Below are positions 1 through 9,793 of a stretch of 64,000 nucleotides of DNA, piece by piece (position 1 is the stretch's first letter; each line of letters opens with the position of its first letter). The stretch comes from JABFSM01 sp963762545 (GTDB taxonomy: Bacteria > Gemmatimonadota > Gemmatimonadetes > Gemmatimonadales > GWC2-71-9). The notes below the pieces were generated by a model that did not search any database, had not been told where the DNA came from, and was given only the letters and a program-made list of their open reading frames with translations. Position numbers and translations under genes: made by a program. The stretch is taken from contig CAVXLC010000002.1 of the NCBI GenBank assembly GCA_963762545.1, forward strand, positions 124,001 through 188,000, written 5' to 3'.

Positions 1-2463
1 GATCTGCTCTTCCGCAACGGACTGGGCGGGTTCACGCCCGATGGGCGGGAATACATCATCCGCACCGCCCCGGGCGAGGTCACGCCGGCACCCTGGGTCA
101 ACGTCCTGGCCAACTCGTCGTTCGGCTCGGTGATCTCGGAGAGCGGCTCGGCCTACACCTGGAGCGAGAACGCCCACGAGATGCGGCTCACCCCGTGGCA
201 CAACGACCCGGTGAGTGATCCTTCCGGCGAAGCGTTCTATATCCGGGACGAGGAGAGCGGATTCATCTGGTCGCCCACGCCGCTTCCGGCCCGCGGCACC
301 ACCCCGTATCGCACCCGCCACGGCTTCGGATACAGCGTGTTCGAGCACAGCGAGACCGGGATCGCCTCCGAGCTCCAGGTGTACGTCGCGCTGGATGCGC
401 CGGTCAAGCTGGCCGTGCTCACCCTCCGGAATCGGTCGGGCCGAGCCCGGCGGCTCAGCGCCACCGGCTACGTCGAGTGGGTCCTGGGCGACCTCGCCGC
501 CAACTCCGCGATGCACGTGATCACCGAGAGCGACCCCGCCACCGGGGCGATCTTCGCGCGGAATCGCTACAAGCAGTCGTTCGGCGAGCGCACCGCGTTC
601 TTTGCCGTGAACGAAGCCGGCCCGGGCATCACCGGCGACCGCGCCGAGTTCCTGGGGCGCAACGGGACGCCGGCCAGCCCGGCCGCCCTGGGCCGGATCC
701 GCCTGTCGGGCCGGGTCGGCGCCGCCCTGGACCCCTGCGCCGCGCTCCAGGTGCCCTTGGAGCTGGCCGACGGGCAGGACCGCGAGCTGGTGTTCATTCT
801 GGGCATCGGGCAGAACACCGACGACGCGCGCCGGCTGGTGCAGCGCTACGGCGGCGCCGCGGCCGCGCGCGGCGCGCTCGAAGCGGTGTGGGCCTACTGG
901 CGGCGTACCCTGGGCGCGGTGCAGATCACCACCGCCGATCCCGCGCTGGATGTGCTGGCCAACGGCTGGCTGGTCTACCAGGTCCTCGCCTGCCGGCTGT
1001 GGGCGCGGAGCGGGTTCTACCAGTCGGGCGGAGCCTACGGCTTCCGCGACCAGCTCCAGGATGTGATGGCGCTGGTCTACGCCGAGCCGGCGCTGGTCCG
1101 GGAGCATCTGCTGCGCGCCGCGGGGCGCCAGTTCGTCGAGGGCGACGTGCAGCACTGGTGGCATCCGCCCTCGGGCCGCGGGGTCCGGACCCGGTGCTCC
1201 GACGATTACCTCTGGCTGCCGGTGGCCACCTGCCGCTACATCCGGGCCACCGGCGATACCGGTGTGCTCGACGAGCCGGCGCCGTTCATCGAGGGCCGGC
1301 CGCTCAATCCCGAGGAGGATTCGTACTACGATCTGCCCATCCTCTCGGGAGAGACCGCCTCGCTCTACGAGCACTGCGTCCGCGCCATTCGGCGGGGCCT
1401 GCGCTACGGCGAGCACGGCCTCCCGCTCATCGGCTCGGGGGACTGGAACGACGGGATGAACCTGGTCGGCATCAAGGGCCGGGGCGAGAGCGTCTGGCTG
1501 GGCTGGTTCCTCTGCGACACCCTCACCCGGTTCGCCGAGGTGGCCCGCGCCCGGGGCGACACCGGGTTCGCCGACAAGTGCGAGCACGACGCCGCCGGCC
1601 TCAAGGAGAACATCGAGCGGCACGGCTGGGACGGCGAGTGGTATCGCCGGGCCTACTTCGACGACGGCACGCCCCTGGGCTCGGCCTCGAACACCGAGTG
1701 CCGGATCGACTCGATCTCCCAGAGCTGGGCGGTGCTCTCGCGGAGCGGCGATCCCGACCGGGCCCGGCAGGCCATGGAGGCGCTGGACCATCACCTGGTG
1801 CGCCGCGACGAGGCGCTGATTCAGCTCCTCGAGCCGCCCTTCGACTCGTCCCCCCTCGATCCCGGGTACATCAAGGGCTACGTGCCGGGGGTGCGGGAGA
1901 ACGGCGGGCAATACACCCACGCCGCGGTCTGGGCCGCGATGGCGTTTGCCGCGCAGGGAGACTCGGTCCGGGCCTGGGAGCTCCTCCGGATGATCAATCC
2001 GGTGCGGCATGCCCAGTCGTCCGCAACGATCGCCCGGTACAAGGCGGAGCCCTATGTCGTGGCGGCGGACGTGTACGCCGTGGCGCCCCATACCGGCCGC
2101 GGCGGCTGGACCTGGTACACCGGCTCGGCCGGATGGCTCTACCGGCTGATCCTGGAATCGTTGCTTGGGCTGAGTCGGGAAGGCCGCACCCTGCGGGTGA
2201 CACCGTGCCTGCCGCCGGCCTGGCAGCCGTTCACGCTGCGCTACCGGTTCGGAGACACGGTGTATCGGATTGCCGTCGTGCCGGCGGAAGGGGGCGCGCC
2301 CGGCATCACCCTGGACGGCCTGGAGCTGGCCGATGGGGCCATTCCCCTCGAGGACGATCGCGTCGCGCACACGGTGGAGGTCCGGGTGACCGGCGCCCGC
2401 GCGTCGGCGGAGGTCCGGGTCACCGGTGCCGGCGTGTTGGCGCCTCCGGCGCCGATCGTCTGA
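1..2463 (+). CDS. GH94 (glycosyltransferase 36-type) protein, 3' part of a cyclic beta-glucan synthase or cellobiose-phosphorylase-like enzyme
   Basis: The frame is already open at base 1, so the 5' end lies outside the window; the internal GTG at 130 is not taken as the start because the residues before it (NGLGGF, then EYII) fit the family. The 820 visible codons cover the N-terminal beta-sandwich (roughly codons 1-300) and the helical (alpha/alpha)6 barrel. The GH94 hallmark GDWNDGMN is present, with the expected general-acid Asp at codon 484. GH94 enzymes phosphorolyse beta-glucosidic bonds; fused to a glycosyltransferase they trim chains in cyclic beta-1,2-glucan synthases. No transferase part is visible, so stand-alone phosphorylase and the C-terminal half of a synthase remain equally possible. 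Confidence 0.85.
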   Translation, partial: DLLFRNGLGGFTPDGREYIIRTAPGEVTPAPWVNVLANSSFGSVISESGSAYTWSENAHEMRLTPWHNDPVSDPSGEAFYIRDEESGFIWSPTPLPARGTTPYRTRHGFGYSVFEHSETGIASELQVYVALDAPVKLAVLTLRNRSGRARRLSATGYVEWVLGDLAANSAMHVITESDPATGAIFARNRYKQSFGERTAFFAVNEAGPGITGDRAEFLGRNGTPASPAALGRIRLSGRVGAALDPCAALQVPLELADGQDRELVFILGIGQNTDDARRLVQRYGGAAAARGALEAVWAYWRRTLGAVQITTADPALDVLANGWLVYQVLACRLWARSGFYQSGGAYGFRDQLQDVMALVYAEPALVREHLLRAAGRQFVEGDVQHWWHPPSGRGVRTRCSDDYLWLPVATCRYIRATGDTGVLDEPAPFIEGRPLNPEEDSYYDLPILSGETASLYEHCVRAIRRGLRYGEHGLPLIGSGDWNDGMNLVGIKGRGESVWLGWFLCDTLTRFAEVARARGDTGFADKCEHDAAGLKENIERHGWDGEWYRRAYFDDGTPLGSASNTECRIDSISQSWAVLSRSGDPDRARQAMEALDHHLVRRDEALIQLLEPPFDSSPLDPGYIKGYVPGVRENGGQYTHAAVWAAMAFAAQGDSVRAWELLRMINPVRHAQSSATIARYKAEPYVVAADVYAVAPHTGRGGWTWYTGSAGWLYRLILESLLGLSREGRTLRVTPCLPPAWQPFTLRYRFGDTVYRIAVVPAEGGAPGITLDGLELADGAIPLEDDRVAHTVEVRVTGARASAEVRVTGAGVLAPPAPIV

Positions 2464-2500
2464 TCCTGCAATGGCGCGACGCGCCCTCCATGGAGGACCA

Positions 2501-2902
2501 ATGCCCAAGACCCGGGTGATCGGACTGCTGGCGGTGCTGCTGGCGGGCTGCGGAGGGAACGACGCCATCATGCCGCCGCCGGGCGTGGGACCGGCGCCCG
2601 CGATCGGCGTGGGCGTGCTCGGCGCCGCGAGTCTGCCGCGGGGCTCCACCGCGGAGCTGACCGTCACCGTCGCGCGCCTCGCCGGCTTCACCGGCGCTAT
2701 CACCCTGAGCGCCGAGGGCCTCCCCGCCGGCGTCACCGCGGCCTTTGCGCCGGCGACCGTCCCGGGCAGCTCCACCACCAGCACCCTGGCCCTGACCGCC
2801 TCGGCGTCCGCCACGGTAGGCACGGTCGTCGCCACGGTGCGCGCCAAAGCCACCGGGGTGACCGACGCCACCAGTCAGGTGGTGATCGGCGTGACGCCGT
2901 GA
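2501..2902 (+). CDS. small lipoprotein with one Ig-like/beta-sandwich domain
   Basis: The ATG at 2501 follows a GGAGG Shine-Dalgarno at 2492-2496 and opens a 133-residue protein; the same frame is open from 2426 but without a ribosome site. Residues 1-17 are a lipoprotein signal ending LLAGC, so the mature protein should be lipid-anchored. The rest (about residues 40-130) alternates Thr/Ser/Val strands with the phrase GLPAGVTA, typical of secreted bacterial Ig-like domains found in adhesive or stalk regions. It lies 37 bases behind the GH94 gene on the same strand and ends five bases before the convergent EamA gene. No enzymatic motif is visible; function unknown. Confidence 0.7.
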   Translation: MPKTRVIGLLAVLLAGCGGNDAIMPPPGVGPAPAIGVGVLGAASLPRGSTAELTVTVARLAGFTGAITLSAEGLPAGVTAAFAPATVPGSSTTSTLALTASASATVGTVVATVRAKATGVTDATSQVVIGVTP

Positions 2903-2906
2903 TGCG

Positions 2907-3740
2907 CTAGCGGGAGCGTCCCCGGGCCGAGATCGCGAGCCCCACGCCGCCCAGGATCGCCACCGCCGAGGCGGCCAGCCGGAGCGACACCCGCTCGCCC
3001 AGGAGCGCCGTGCCCCCGAGCGCGGCCACCACCGGCACCGAAAGCTGCACCGTGCCGGCCCGCGTGGCGCTGAGCCGGGGCAGCACCGCGTACCACGCCG
3101 CATACCCGAGCCCGCTGGCCAGCCCCCCCGACGCGACGGCAAACGCGACACCCGCCGGACTCAGGTGGGCCTGCGACAGGCCGGCCGCGGCGAGCAGCAG
3201 GCCCAGCGGAGTGGCGTAGAGGAAACTCTCCGCCGTCCGGGGCAGGGGAGGGCCGGCCGAGCGGCCCCGCAGCGAGTACAGGCCCCACGCCGCGCCCGCC
3301 ACCATCATCAGCAGCGCGCCGTGCAGCGACGGCGCCGAAAGCCCCGGCAGGTTGAGATAGACCAGCCCGGCCAGCGCCGCGATCAGCCCGATCCACTCCA
3401 GCGGCTCCGGTCGCTCGCCGGAACGGAGTCCCGCGCCGATCATGGTGAGCTGCACCGCGCCGAACAGCAGCAGCGCCCCGGTGCCGGCCGGCAGGCTCAG
3501 GTACGCGAACGAGAACGGCGCCGCGTACAGGAACAGCAGGACGGCGCCGGTCCACCGCCCGGCGGGCTCGGCGCGAGGCGTCCCCCGGATCCGGAGCAGC
3601 ACCCCGAGCACCACCGCACCGGACAGCAGCCGGATAGCGGTGAAGGAGGCGGGATCGATGAGCCCGGCGCGGAGGGCCAGGCGCGCCAGCACCGAGTTGG
3701 CCGCAAAGCAGAGCAGCGCAAAGGCGCCGAGCCAGATCAC
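2907..3740 (-). CDS. EamA/DMT-superfamily transporter
   Basis: A 277-residue protein with about ten hydrophobic segments in two halves (about 1-135 and 140-270), the internal-repeat layout of EamA (drug/metabolite) exporters. It starts N-out with MIWLGAFALLCF and ends with a basic SARGRSR tail. Such proteins export metabolites or amino acids across the inner membrane; the substrate cannot be read from sequence. The GTG start overlaps the stop of the upstream amidase gene in a four-base GTGA (3737-3740), so the two are translationally coupled, and an exporter for an amidase product is conceivable. Length and topology are normal for the family. Confidence 0.85.
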   Translation of the reverse strand: MIWLGAFALLCFAANSVLARLALRAGLIDPASFTAIRLLSGAVVLGVLLRIRGTPRAEPAGRWTGAVLLFLYAAPFSFAYLSLPAGTGALLLFGAVQLTMIGAGLRSGERPEPLEWIGLIAALAGLVYLNLPGLSAPSLHGALLMMVAGAAWGLYSLRGRSAGPPLPRTAESFLYATPLGLLLAAAGLSQAHLSPAGVAFAVASGGLASGLGYAAWYAVLPRLSATRAGTVQLSVPVVAALGGTALLGERVSLRLAASAVAILGGVGLAISARGRSR

Positions 3741-5287
3741 GGGAGGGGCGGCGCGCTCGCGGGCGGATGGCGGTGGTGGGTGGTCTGCTCGTAGGCGTAG
3801 GCCAGCCGGATCAGGGTCGCCTCGCTCCAGGGGCGCCCGAACAGCTGCAGGCCGGCCGGGAGCACCGTGCGGGTGTAGCCCATCGGCACGGTGATCGCCG
3901 GGAAGCCCGTCGCGGGGGAGAACACCTGGCTGTTGTCGCCCGGCGGGGTGTTGAGGTCGCCGATCAGGCGGGGCGGGTTGCTCCAGGTCGGATACACCAG
4001 GGCGTCCAGCCGCTGGGCGTCCATCAGCGCCAGGACCCCGCCGCGGAGCCGGTCCCGGAACGCTTCGAAGTTGCGGCAGCCTCCGCTCTGGGCCGGTGCG
4101 GTGTCCACCGCCTGCGCGGTGATGAGCCGGAGCTCGATCGAGGGATGGAACCGGCGCGAGCGGATCACCGCGTCCAGGGTCCGGACCGGGACCTTGTCGT
4201 TCTGCTGCGCCAGCCAGCCGTTCAGATCGAACTTGAAGCGATTGCAGCTTCCGGTCTGGGCCCGTCGCCAGGCGTCGAGGCTGTCCACCGCCACGGAATC
4301 GATGACCGTGGCGCCGGCCCGCTCGAGGTCCGCCAGCGCGGCACGGAACACCTGGAGGACTTCGGGGTCGGCGCTGGATCGGTTGTACGCCTGGCGCAGC
4401 ACGCCGATGCGCGCGCCCTTGAGTCCGTCCTTCCGGAGCGCGGCGAGATAGTCCTCCCGGGGCCGGCCCCGGGAGGCCGCGGTGACCGAATCATCGGGGT
4501 CCTCGCCCACGATCACCTGGAACACCGCCGCCGCGTCCGCCACCGTCCGGGCCATCGGGCCCGCGATGTCCGCGGTGTTGTTGAGCGGGACGACCCCGGC
4601 GCGGCTGGTCAGCCCCATGGTCGACCGGATGCCCACCAGCGCGTTGTGCGACGAGGGCCCCCGGATCGAGTTGCCGGTGTCGGTGCCCAGCCCGACTTCG
4701 CCCAGGTTGGCCGACACCGCCGCGGCCGTGCCCCCGCTGGAGCCCGCGGTGACCCGGTCGAGCGCGAAGGGGTTCTTGGTGTAGCCCGGCAGAATCGAGC
4801 TGACCGTCTCGTACGGGGTGAAGGCAAACTCGGCCATGTTGGATTTGGCCAGCACGATCGCCCCGGCCTCCCGGATGCGCCGGACCTGGAACGCATCCCG
4901 GGAGGAGACGTACCCCTCCAGCGACAGCGATCCCGCCGTCACCGGAAGATCCTTGGTTTCGAAGTTGTCCTTGACGATCATCGGGATGCAGTGGAGCGGC
5001 CCGGTCAATCCGCCCGCCTTGAACCGGGCATCCAGCGAGTCCGCCACCGTGAGGGCCTCGGGGTTGAGCGTCACCAGCGCGTTGATCGCCGGCCCCTGCT
5101 TGTCGTAGGCCGCGATCCGGGCGAGGTAGCGCTCCACCAGGGCGCGGCAGGTGAGCCGCCCCGCCCGCATGGCCGCATGGATCTCCGCGATGGTGGTCTC
5201 TTCCACCCGGAACGGCGCCGCCTGGCGGGCCCATGCCGGCCCCGCGATCGCCGTGGCCAGCACGGCGAGCCGGCACCATCGTCTCAT
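3737..5287 (-). CDS. exported amidase-signature-family hydrolase
   Basis: A 516-residue member of the amidase signature family, which cleaves carboxamides with a Ser-cisSer-Lys triad. The likely triad is Lys106 (IVKDNF), Ser183 (AGSSGGT) and Ser207 (TDTGNSIRG); the 24-residue gap between the two serines is the one known from fatty-acid amide hydrolase. The first 20 residues form a signal peptide ending AWA, so it acts outside the cytoplasm, unlike GatA. Start and stop overlap the neighbours by four bases on both sides (ATGA 5284-5287, GTGA 3737-3740), placing it in the middle of a coupled three-gene operon behind the VPS10 protein. Substrate unknown; peptide amides or aryl amides are both possible. 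Confidence 0.9.
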   Translation of the reverse strand: MRRWCRLAVLATAIAGPAWARQAAPFRVEETTIAEIHAAMRAGRLTCRALVERYLARIAAYDKQGPAINALVTLNPEALTVADSLDARFKAGGLTGPLHCIPMIVKDNFETKDLPVTAGSLSLEGYVSSRDAFQVRRIREAGAIVLAKSNMAEFAFTPYETVSSILPGYTKNPFALDRVTAGSSGGTAAAVSANLGEVGLGTDTGNSIRGPSSHNALVGIRSTMGLTSRAGVVPLNNTADIAGPMARTVADAAAVFQVIVGEDPDDSVTAASRGRPREDYLAALRKDGLKGARIGVLRQAYNRSSADPEVLQVFRAALADLERAGATVIDSVAVDSLDAWRRAQTGSCNRFKFDLNGWLAQQNDKVPVRTLDAVIRSRRFHPSIELRLITAQAVDTAPAQSGGCRNFEAFRDRLRGGVLALMDAQRLDALVYPTWSNPPRLIGDLNTPPGDNSQVFSPATGFPAITVPMGYTRTVLPAGLQLFGRPWSEATLIRLAYAYEQTTHHRHPPASAPPLP

Positions 5288-8200
5288 GGAATCAGGACCC
5301 CCTGCCCGCGCTTCTGCGCCAGCCGGGCGTTGAAGGCGGCCACGTCGGTCTGGAGCAGCGCGTCCAGCCGGGCCCGGGTCGCCCGCATCTGCCCCTCGAG
5401 GAGCCGCTGCACGTCGACCTGCTGGGTGGTCGGCGCCAGGTCCGAGCCGCCGACGCCGTCCGCCAGCCAGCCCAGCCGGCCCATCAGCTTCATCGGATAC
5501 CGCACGTCGTCCTGGCCCCGCCCGGTCAGCTGGAGCTGGGTCAGGTCGTGCTCCACCCCGATGAGCTTCTGCTCCAGCGAATCGGCGTCGGTCCGGATGC
5601 CCGCCATGGTGGAGTCGTCGGCCAGCACGTTGCGCAGCGACACCAGCTGGCTCCGGGTGAGCTCGATGGTGTTGATCATCGTCACCACGCTGTCGAGATC
5701 GTTCCGGATCTTGCTCAGGAGATCGGTCTGGGCCCGGATCTCGGCTTCACTCCCGCCCGAGCCGGGATCCTTGAGCACGGTGAGCTGCTGGGTCGCCTCC
5801 TGTCCCGCCGCCGCCAGCTTGACGGTGTAGCTGCCCGGAGGGGCCAGCAGCCCGAGCCGCACGCCGTCCGGCGCGCTGCGACCGGCCAGCCCCACCGAAA
5901 TATCCGGGGCATACATCGGAGGGGTCAGCAGCTTGGCCGCCTTCGATTGCTCGAACCGGAGATCCCACCACACCCGGTTGAGCCCGGCCCTGGCCGGCCC
6001 CTTGAAGGTGCGCACTACTTTGCCGCCGCCATCGAGGATGGAGAAGGAGGCGCTGTCCTTCGATTCCGCCTTGAGCCAGTAGTTGAGCGAGGCGCCATAG
6101 GGCGGATTCTGGCCCGCCGAAGGATCGTAGGCGACGGTGAAGAACCCTTCGGGCGCCCGGAACCGGTAGGCCGGCCGGGGCGCGAAGAGATGGGCCTCCT
6201 TCGCGGTCACCGACGGCACCAGCTCGCGCAGCGGGGTGATGTCGTCCATGATCCAGAAGCCCCGCCCGTACGTCGCCACCACCAGGTCGTTGAAGTGCTC
6301 CTGCACCACGATCCAGTACACCGGCGCGTGGGGCAGATTGCTCTGGATCGGCTGCCACCGCTCTCCATCGTCGAACGACACGTAGATCCCGCCCTCGGTG
6401 CCCGCGTAGAGCAGGCCTCGGCGCACCGGATCCTCCCGCACCACGTGGGTGTAGCTGAGCGGGTTATGGGGAATGCCCGCGGTCAGCAGCCGCCAGCTCT
6501 TCCCGTAGTCGGTGGTCTTGTAGATCCAGGGATCCCGGTTGTTGGCCTGGTGTCCATCCACCGCGAGATACGCGGTGCCGGTGTCGTAGCGGGACGGCTC
6601 GATGTTGGCGATGGTCCCCCACGCCGGCAGGCCGGGCAGGTTGGCGGTGAGGTTGGTCCAGGTCCCTCCGCCATCCCGGGTGAGCTGCACCTGGCCGTCG
6701 TTGGTGCCCACCCAGATGAGCCCCGGCTTGAGCCGGGACTCCGCGATGGCGAACACCACGCCGGAGTATTCCACCCCGATGTTGTCCGGGGTCAGCCCGC
6801 CCGAGCTCTGCATCCGGGTCTGGTCGTTCCGGGTCAGGTCGGGGCTGATCACCTTCCAGCTGCGGCCGCCGTCGGTGGTGACGTGCACGTACTGGCTGCC
6901 GACGTAGACCTTGTTGTGGTCGTGGGGGGAGATGGTCAGCGGGAAATTCCAGACCCAGCGGTACTTGAGATCCGCCGCGGCCGATCCCATCGGCCCGTCG
7001 GGCCAGACCTCGACGTTCTGGACGATGTCGGTCCGCGCGTCGTAGCGGGTGACCACCCCGCCGGCGGCGCCCCAGCCCGACGCGCTCGACCAGACGATGG
7101 TGGGGTCCTGGGGATCCGGCGTGGCCCAGCCGCTCTCGCCGCCGCCCACGGTGTGGAACATGCTCCGGGGAATGGTGCCGTCCCCCGGCCCGAACTTGCT
7201 GTTGCTCGGCCCCACTGCCGAGGGGCCGTCCTGCCGGTTTCCGTAGACGTAGTACGGGATCCGGTTGTCTACCGTCGCGTGATACATCTGCGCCACCGGG
7301 AGCTGGACCTGATTCCAGCTCTTCCCCCGGTTGATCGAAATGGACACCCCGCCATCGTGGCTCACCACCTGCCGGTTGGCGTCGGCCGGATCGATCCACA
7401 TGTCGTGGTGGTCACCGCCGGGAATCTCGGCGTTGGGGGGATCGATGGTGGTCCTGCCGCCGTCCAGGGTCTTGCTGTAGAACGCGGACAGGAAATAGGC
7501 CTCGTTCTCGTTGTCGGGTGCCACCGCCATGCGGTTGTAGTACGCGGTGCGTCCGGCCAGCTGGCGGTCGTGGCTCACCAGGTCCCAGGTGTCACCGGCG
7601 TCATCGCTCCGCCAGAGCTCGCCGGTGCCGGCGTCCTTGCCGTGGACCGGCACGCCGTCGCCGGTCTCGATGAGGGCATAGATCCGGTTGGGATTGCTCC
7701 GCGCGATCGCGAGCCCGATCTTGCCGATCGGGGTCTCGGGAAGCCCGTGGCCGCTGAGCCGCTTCCAGGTGGTGCCCCCATCCACCGATTTCCAGATGGC
7801 GCTTCCCGCGCCGCCGCTCTCCCGGCCCCAGGTGTGAATCTCGATCTGCCAGGTGGCCGCGTAGAGGATCCGCGGATTGGACGGATCCATCACCAGGTCG
7901 ATCGCGCCGGTGCTGTCGTTGACGAAGAGGACCCGCTCCCAGCTCTTGCCGCCATCTCCGCTCCGGTACACGCCCCGTTCCGGCTGGGGGCCGTAGGCAT
8001 GACCCAGCGCCGCCACGTACACCAGGTCGGGATTCCGGGGGTCGATGACCACCCGGGCGATCCGGCCGGTGTTCTCGAGGCCCATCTTGTTCCAGGTCCT
8101 GCCGGCATCGGTGGACTTGAACACGCCCCAGCCCAACGAGATGTGACTCCGGATGAACGGCTCGCCGGTACCGACCCAGACCACGTTGGGGTCCGAGGGA

Positions 8201-8493
8201 GCCACGCTGATCGCCCCGATCGAGGAGACCGCCTGGTCGTCGAAGATGGGACTCCAGTGGATGCCCCCGTCGGTGCTCTTGAAGAGCCCGCCCGAGGCGG
8301 CGCCGGCGTAGTAGGTCCGCGGATCGCCCGAGACGCCGGACACCGAGGAGACCCGGTTCCCTTCCGGCCCGATGTAGCGGAACTTGAGCTGGCTGAAGAG
8401 GGCCGTATCGGCGGCCGGGGCCCGTTGCGACTCGGCGGTGGTGACGAATGCGGCGAGGGCCAGCAGGGCAACCGGGAAGGTGCGGCGCGGCAT
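5284..8493 (-). CDS. secreted VPS10/sortilin-type beta-propeller protein (BNR/Asp-box repeats)
   Basis: The chosen ATG at 8493 has GGAG six bases upstream and begins a signal peptide (MPRRTFPVALLALAAF); the frame is open to 8706 but that extension is Arg-rich and unlike a signal. The 1069-residue product contains at least eight Asp-boxes of the form S-x-D-x-G-x-x-W (STDGGIHW, STDAGRTW, SGDGGKSW, SVDGGTTW, SDDAGDTW, TTDGGRSW, TTDYGKSW and others), spread over about residues 50-720, the pattern of ten-bladed VPS10 propellers. A C-terminal region (about 760-1060) has a FlgD/Ig-like strand part and a helical tail. Proteins of this kind are often labelled glycosyl hydrolase, but no catalytic residues are evident; binding or peptide capture is as likely. 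First of three coupled genes. Confidence 0.85.
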   Translation of the reverse strand: MPRRTFPVALLALAAFVTTAESQRAPAADTALFSQLKFRYIGPEGNRVSSVSGVSGDPRTYYAGAASGGLFKSTDGGIHWSPIFDDQAVSSIGAISVAPSDPNVVWVGTGEPFIRSHISLGWGVFKSTDAGRTWNKMGLENTGRIARVVIDPRNPDLVYVAALGHAYGPQPERGVYRSGDGGKSWERVLFVNDSTGAIDLVMDPSNPRILYAATWQIEIHTWGRESGGAGSAIWKSVDGGTTWKRLSGHGLPETPIGKIGLAIARSNPNRIYALIETGDGVPVHGKDAGTGELWRSDDAGDTWDLVSHDRQLAGRTAYYNRMAVAPDNENEAYFLSAFYSKTLDGGRTTIDPPNAEIPGGDHHDMWIDPADANRQVVSHDGGVSISINRGKSWNQVQLPVAQMYHATVDNRIPYYVYGNRQDGPSAVGPSNSKFGPGDGTIPRSMFHTVGGGESGWATPDPQDPTIVWSSASGWGAAGGVVTRYDARTDIVQNVEVWPDGPMGSAAADLKYRWVWNFPLTISPHDHNKVYVGSQYVHVTTDGGRSWKVISPDLTRNDQTRMQSSGGLTPDNIGVEYSGVVFAIAESRLKPGLIWVGTNDGQVQLTRDGGGTWTNLTANLPGLPAWGTIANIEPSRYDTGTAYLAVDGHQANNRDPWIYKTTDYGKSWRLLTAGIPHNPLSYTHVVREDPVRRGLLYAGTEGGIYVSFDDGERWQPIQSNLPHAPVYWIVVQEHFNDLVVATYGRGFWIMDDITPLRELVPSVTAKEAHLFAPRPAYRFRAPEGFFTVAYDPSAGQNPPYGASLNYWLKAESKDSASFSILDGGGKVVRTFKGPARAGLNRVWWDLRFEQSKAAKLLTPPMYAPDISVGLAGRSAPDGVRLGLLAPPGSYTVKLAAAGQEATQQLTVLKDPGSGGSEAEIRAQTDLLSKIRNDLDSVVTMINTIELTRSQLVSLRNVLADDSTMAGIRTDADSLEQKLIGVEHDLTQLQLTGRGQDDVRYPMKLMGRLGWLADGVGGSDLAPTTQQVDVQRLLEGQMRATRARLDALLQTDVAAFNARLAQKRGQGVLIP

Positions 8494-8545
8494 CGGCGGC
8501 TCCAGGAGAAAATGGCGGAGTGAGCCGATAAAGATACTCTCCGGA

Positions 8546-9679
8546 CTAGGGGAGCGTATCCTCCACGGCGGCCCGGACCGACTCGGTTGTCGGGACGCCA
8601 CCGGGGGCCCCGACGACGTTTCCCGAGAGTCGCGCGAGCAGGTCGGGCACCCTGAACTCCACCACGCCCAGCCGCCAGTCCGAACCCGGCCCGGACGCCG
8701 AGACATAGATCCGCATCACGTCCCGGTCCGCGTCGTACAGCGTGGTGGCGCGGTACAGCATGGCGCTGGTCCACGGGTGGTCCTCGTGGCGGAGCAGCGG
8801 CATCGGATACGTGGTCCACCGCACGCCGTCCGGACTCCTCGCGAAGAACAGGTCCCGCGCGCCGCAGGTCCGGGCCGGGTAGGCGGGATAGACGGCCCAG
8901 TACTCCCGGCGGGCGGCCACCCACGCCACATCGAGGTGCCAGATGTGATACCCCGGCTGGCTGAGTCCCGCCGCGCGGGGCGGCCCCCATCCATGCTCCA
9001 GCCGGGGGTTCTCGAGCGGGCGCCGTCCGGTCCCCTCCTGCTTCATCACCCGCGTGATCCGCTTGGGACACTGCTTGGCGCCGGCGTCCACGAACCAGAG
9101 CCGCGGATCCTGCGAGGGAGCGAGCACCATGGTGGGAGAGATCATGCCGTGGTTCCGCCGCAGGAACACTTTCCTGGGTCCGGTCCAGTTCACGCCGTCG
9201 GTCGAGGTCAGCATGCTCACGTGATTGAAGCCGGAGCGCACCTCGCGGGCCAGCATCACCAGCCGATCGGTGGCGGCGTCGTAGGAGAGATCGGGATCGG
9301 AGTTGTAGGCGCCCTTCCACGGGCGGCGCACCACCGGATTCGAGAGCCCCGGCGGCACCTGCCAGCTGATCCCGTCGTGACTCACGACGATCGAGGGGTT
9401 CTCGAACTCGGGTTTGCCGCCGGGATACGGGGTGAAGGCCATCCAGTACTCGAAGCCGTGCCATCCCGCGGGGAACCAGAGCACATCGGGATGCACCGCC
9501 TGGCCCGACCCGTCGTAGGTGGGCACCACCAGCTTGGTGAGCGGCATGACCGGCGCGACGGCCGGCGGTTGAACGCCGAAATCTCCGGAGTGGTCGGCGG
9601 GCGCCGAGATATGGTCTCCGGCGGAACACGCCGCGCCCAGGGCGAGGGTGCACCCCAGGATGCCTCTGACCAACTGCAT
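8546..9679 (-). CDS. exported five-bladed-propeller, GH43-like protein
   Basis: A 377-residue protein with a good Shine-Dalgarno (GGAG, five bases before ATG). Residues 1-18 are a signal with Cys at 18 (LGAAC), an imperfect lipobox, so it is either lipid-anchored or simply secreted. The body shows the repeating strand pattern of five-bladed glycosidase-like propellers: NPSIVVSHDGISW, NSDPDLSYD, MISPTMVLAP, WHLDVAWV. Acidic residues suitable for GH43-type catalysis (Asp in NSDPDL, Asp in HLDVAW) are present but cannot be proved catalytic. It ends 52 bases before the VPS10 gene and may head that operon. An uncharacterised propeller is the safer reading. Confidence 0.6.
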   Translation of the reverse strand: MQLVRGILGCTLALGAACSAGDHISAPADHSGDFGVQPPAVAPVMPLTKLVVPTYDGSGQAVHPDVLWFPAGWHGFEYWMAFTPYPGGKPEFENPSIVVSHDGISWQVPPGLSNPVVRRPWKGAYNSDPDLSYDAATDRLVMLAREVRSGFNHVSMLTSTDGVNWTGPRKVFLRRNHGMISPTMVLAPSQDPRLWFVDAGAKQCPKRITRVMKQEGTGRRPLENPRLEHGWGPPRAAGLSQPGYHIWHLDVAWVAARREYWAVYPAYPARTCGARDLFFARSPDGVRWTTYPMPLLRHEDHPWTSAMLYRATTLYDADRDVMRIYVSASGPGSDWRLGVVEFRVPDLLARLSGNVVGAPGGVPTTESVRAAVEDTLP

Positions 9680-9793
9680 GCCTGCTCCGATTACTGGGAG
9701 GCTATGATCGTGGTGACGGGCGAGAAGATCGCCCCGAGAGGGCGCTCGCGCCAGTGGGACGCGCGGGGCGTTGGACTTTCTTAATCCGGCGTT

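Noticed and set aside
5233..8523. Long plus-strand frame opposite the VPS10 gene
   Set aside because: Composition is His/Gly/Arg-rich shadow of a GC-rich coding strand, without domains; the minus strand has Asp-boxes and a signal peptide.
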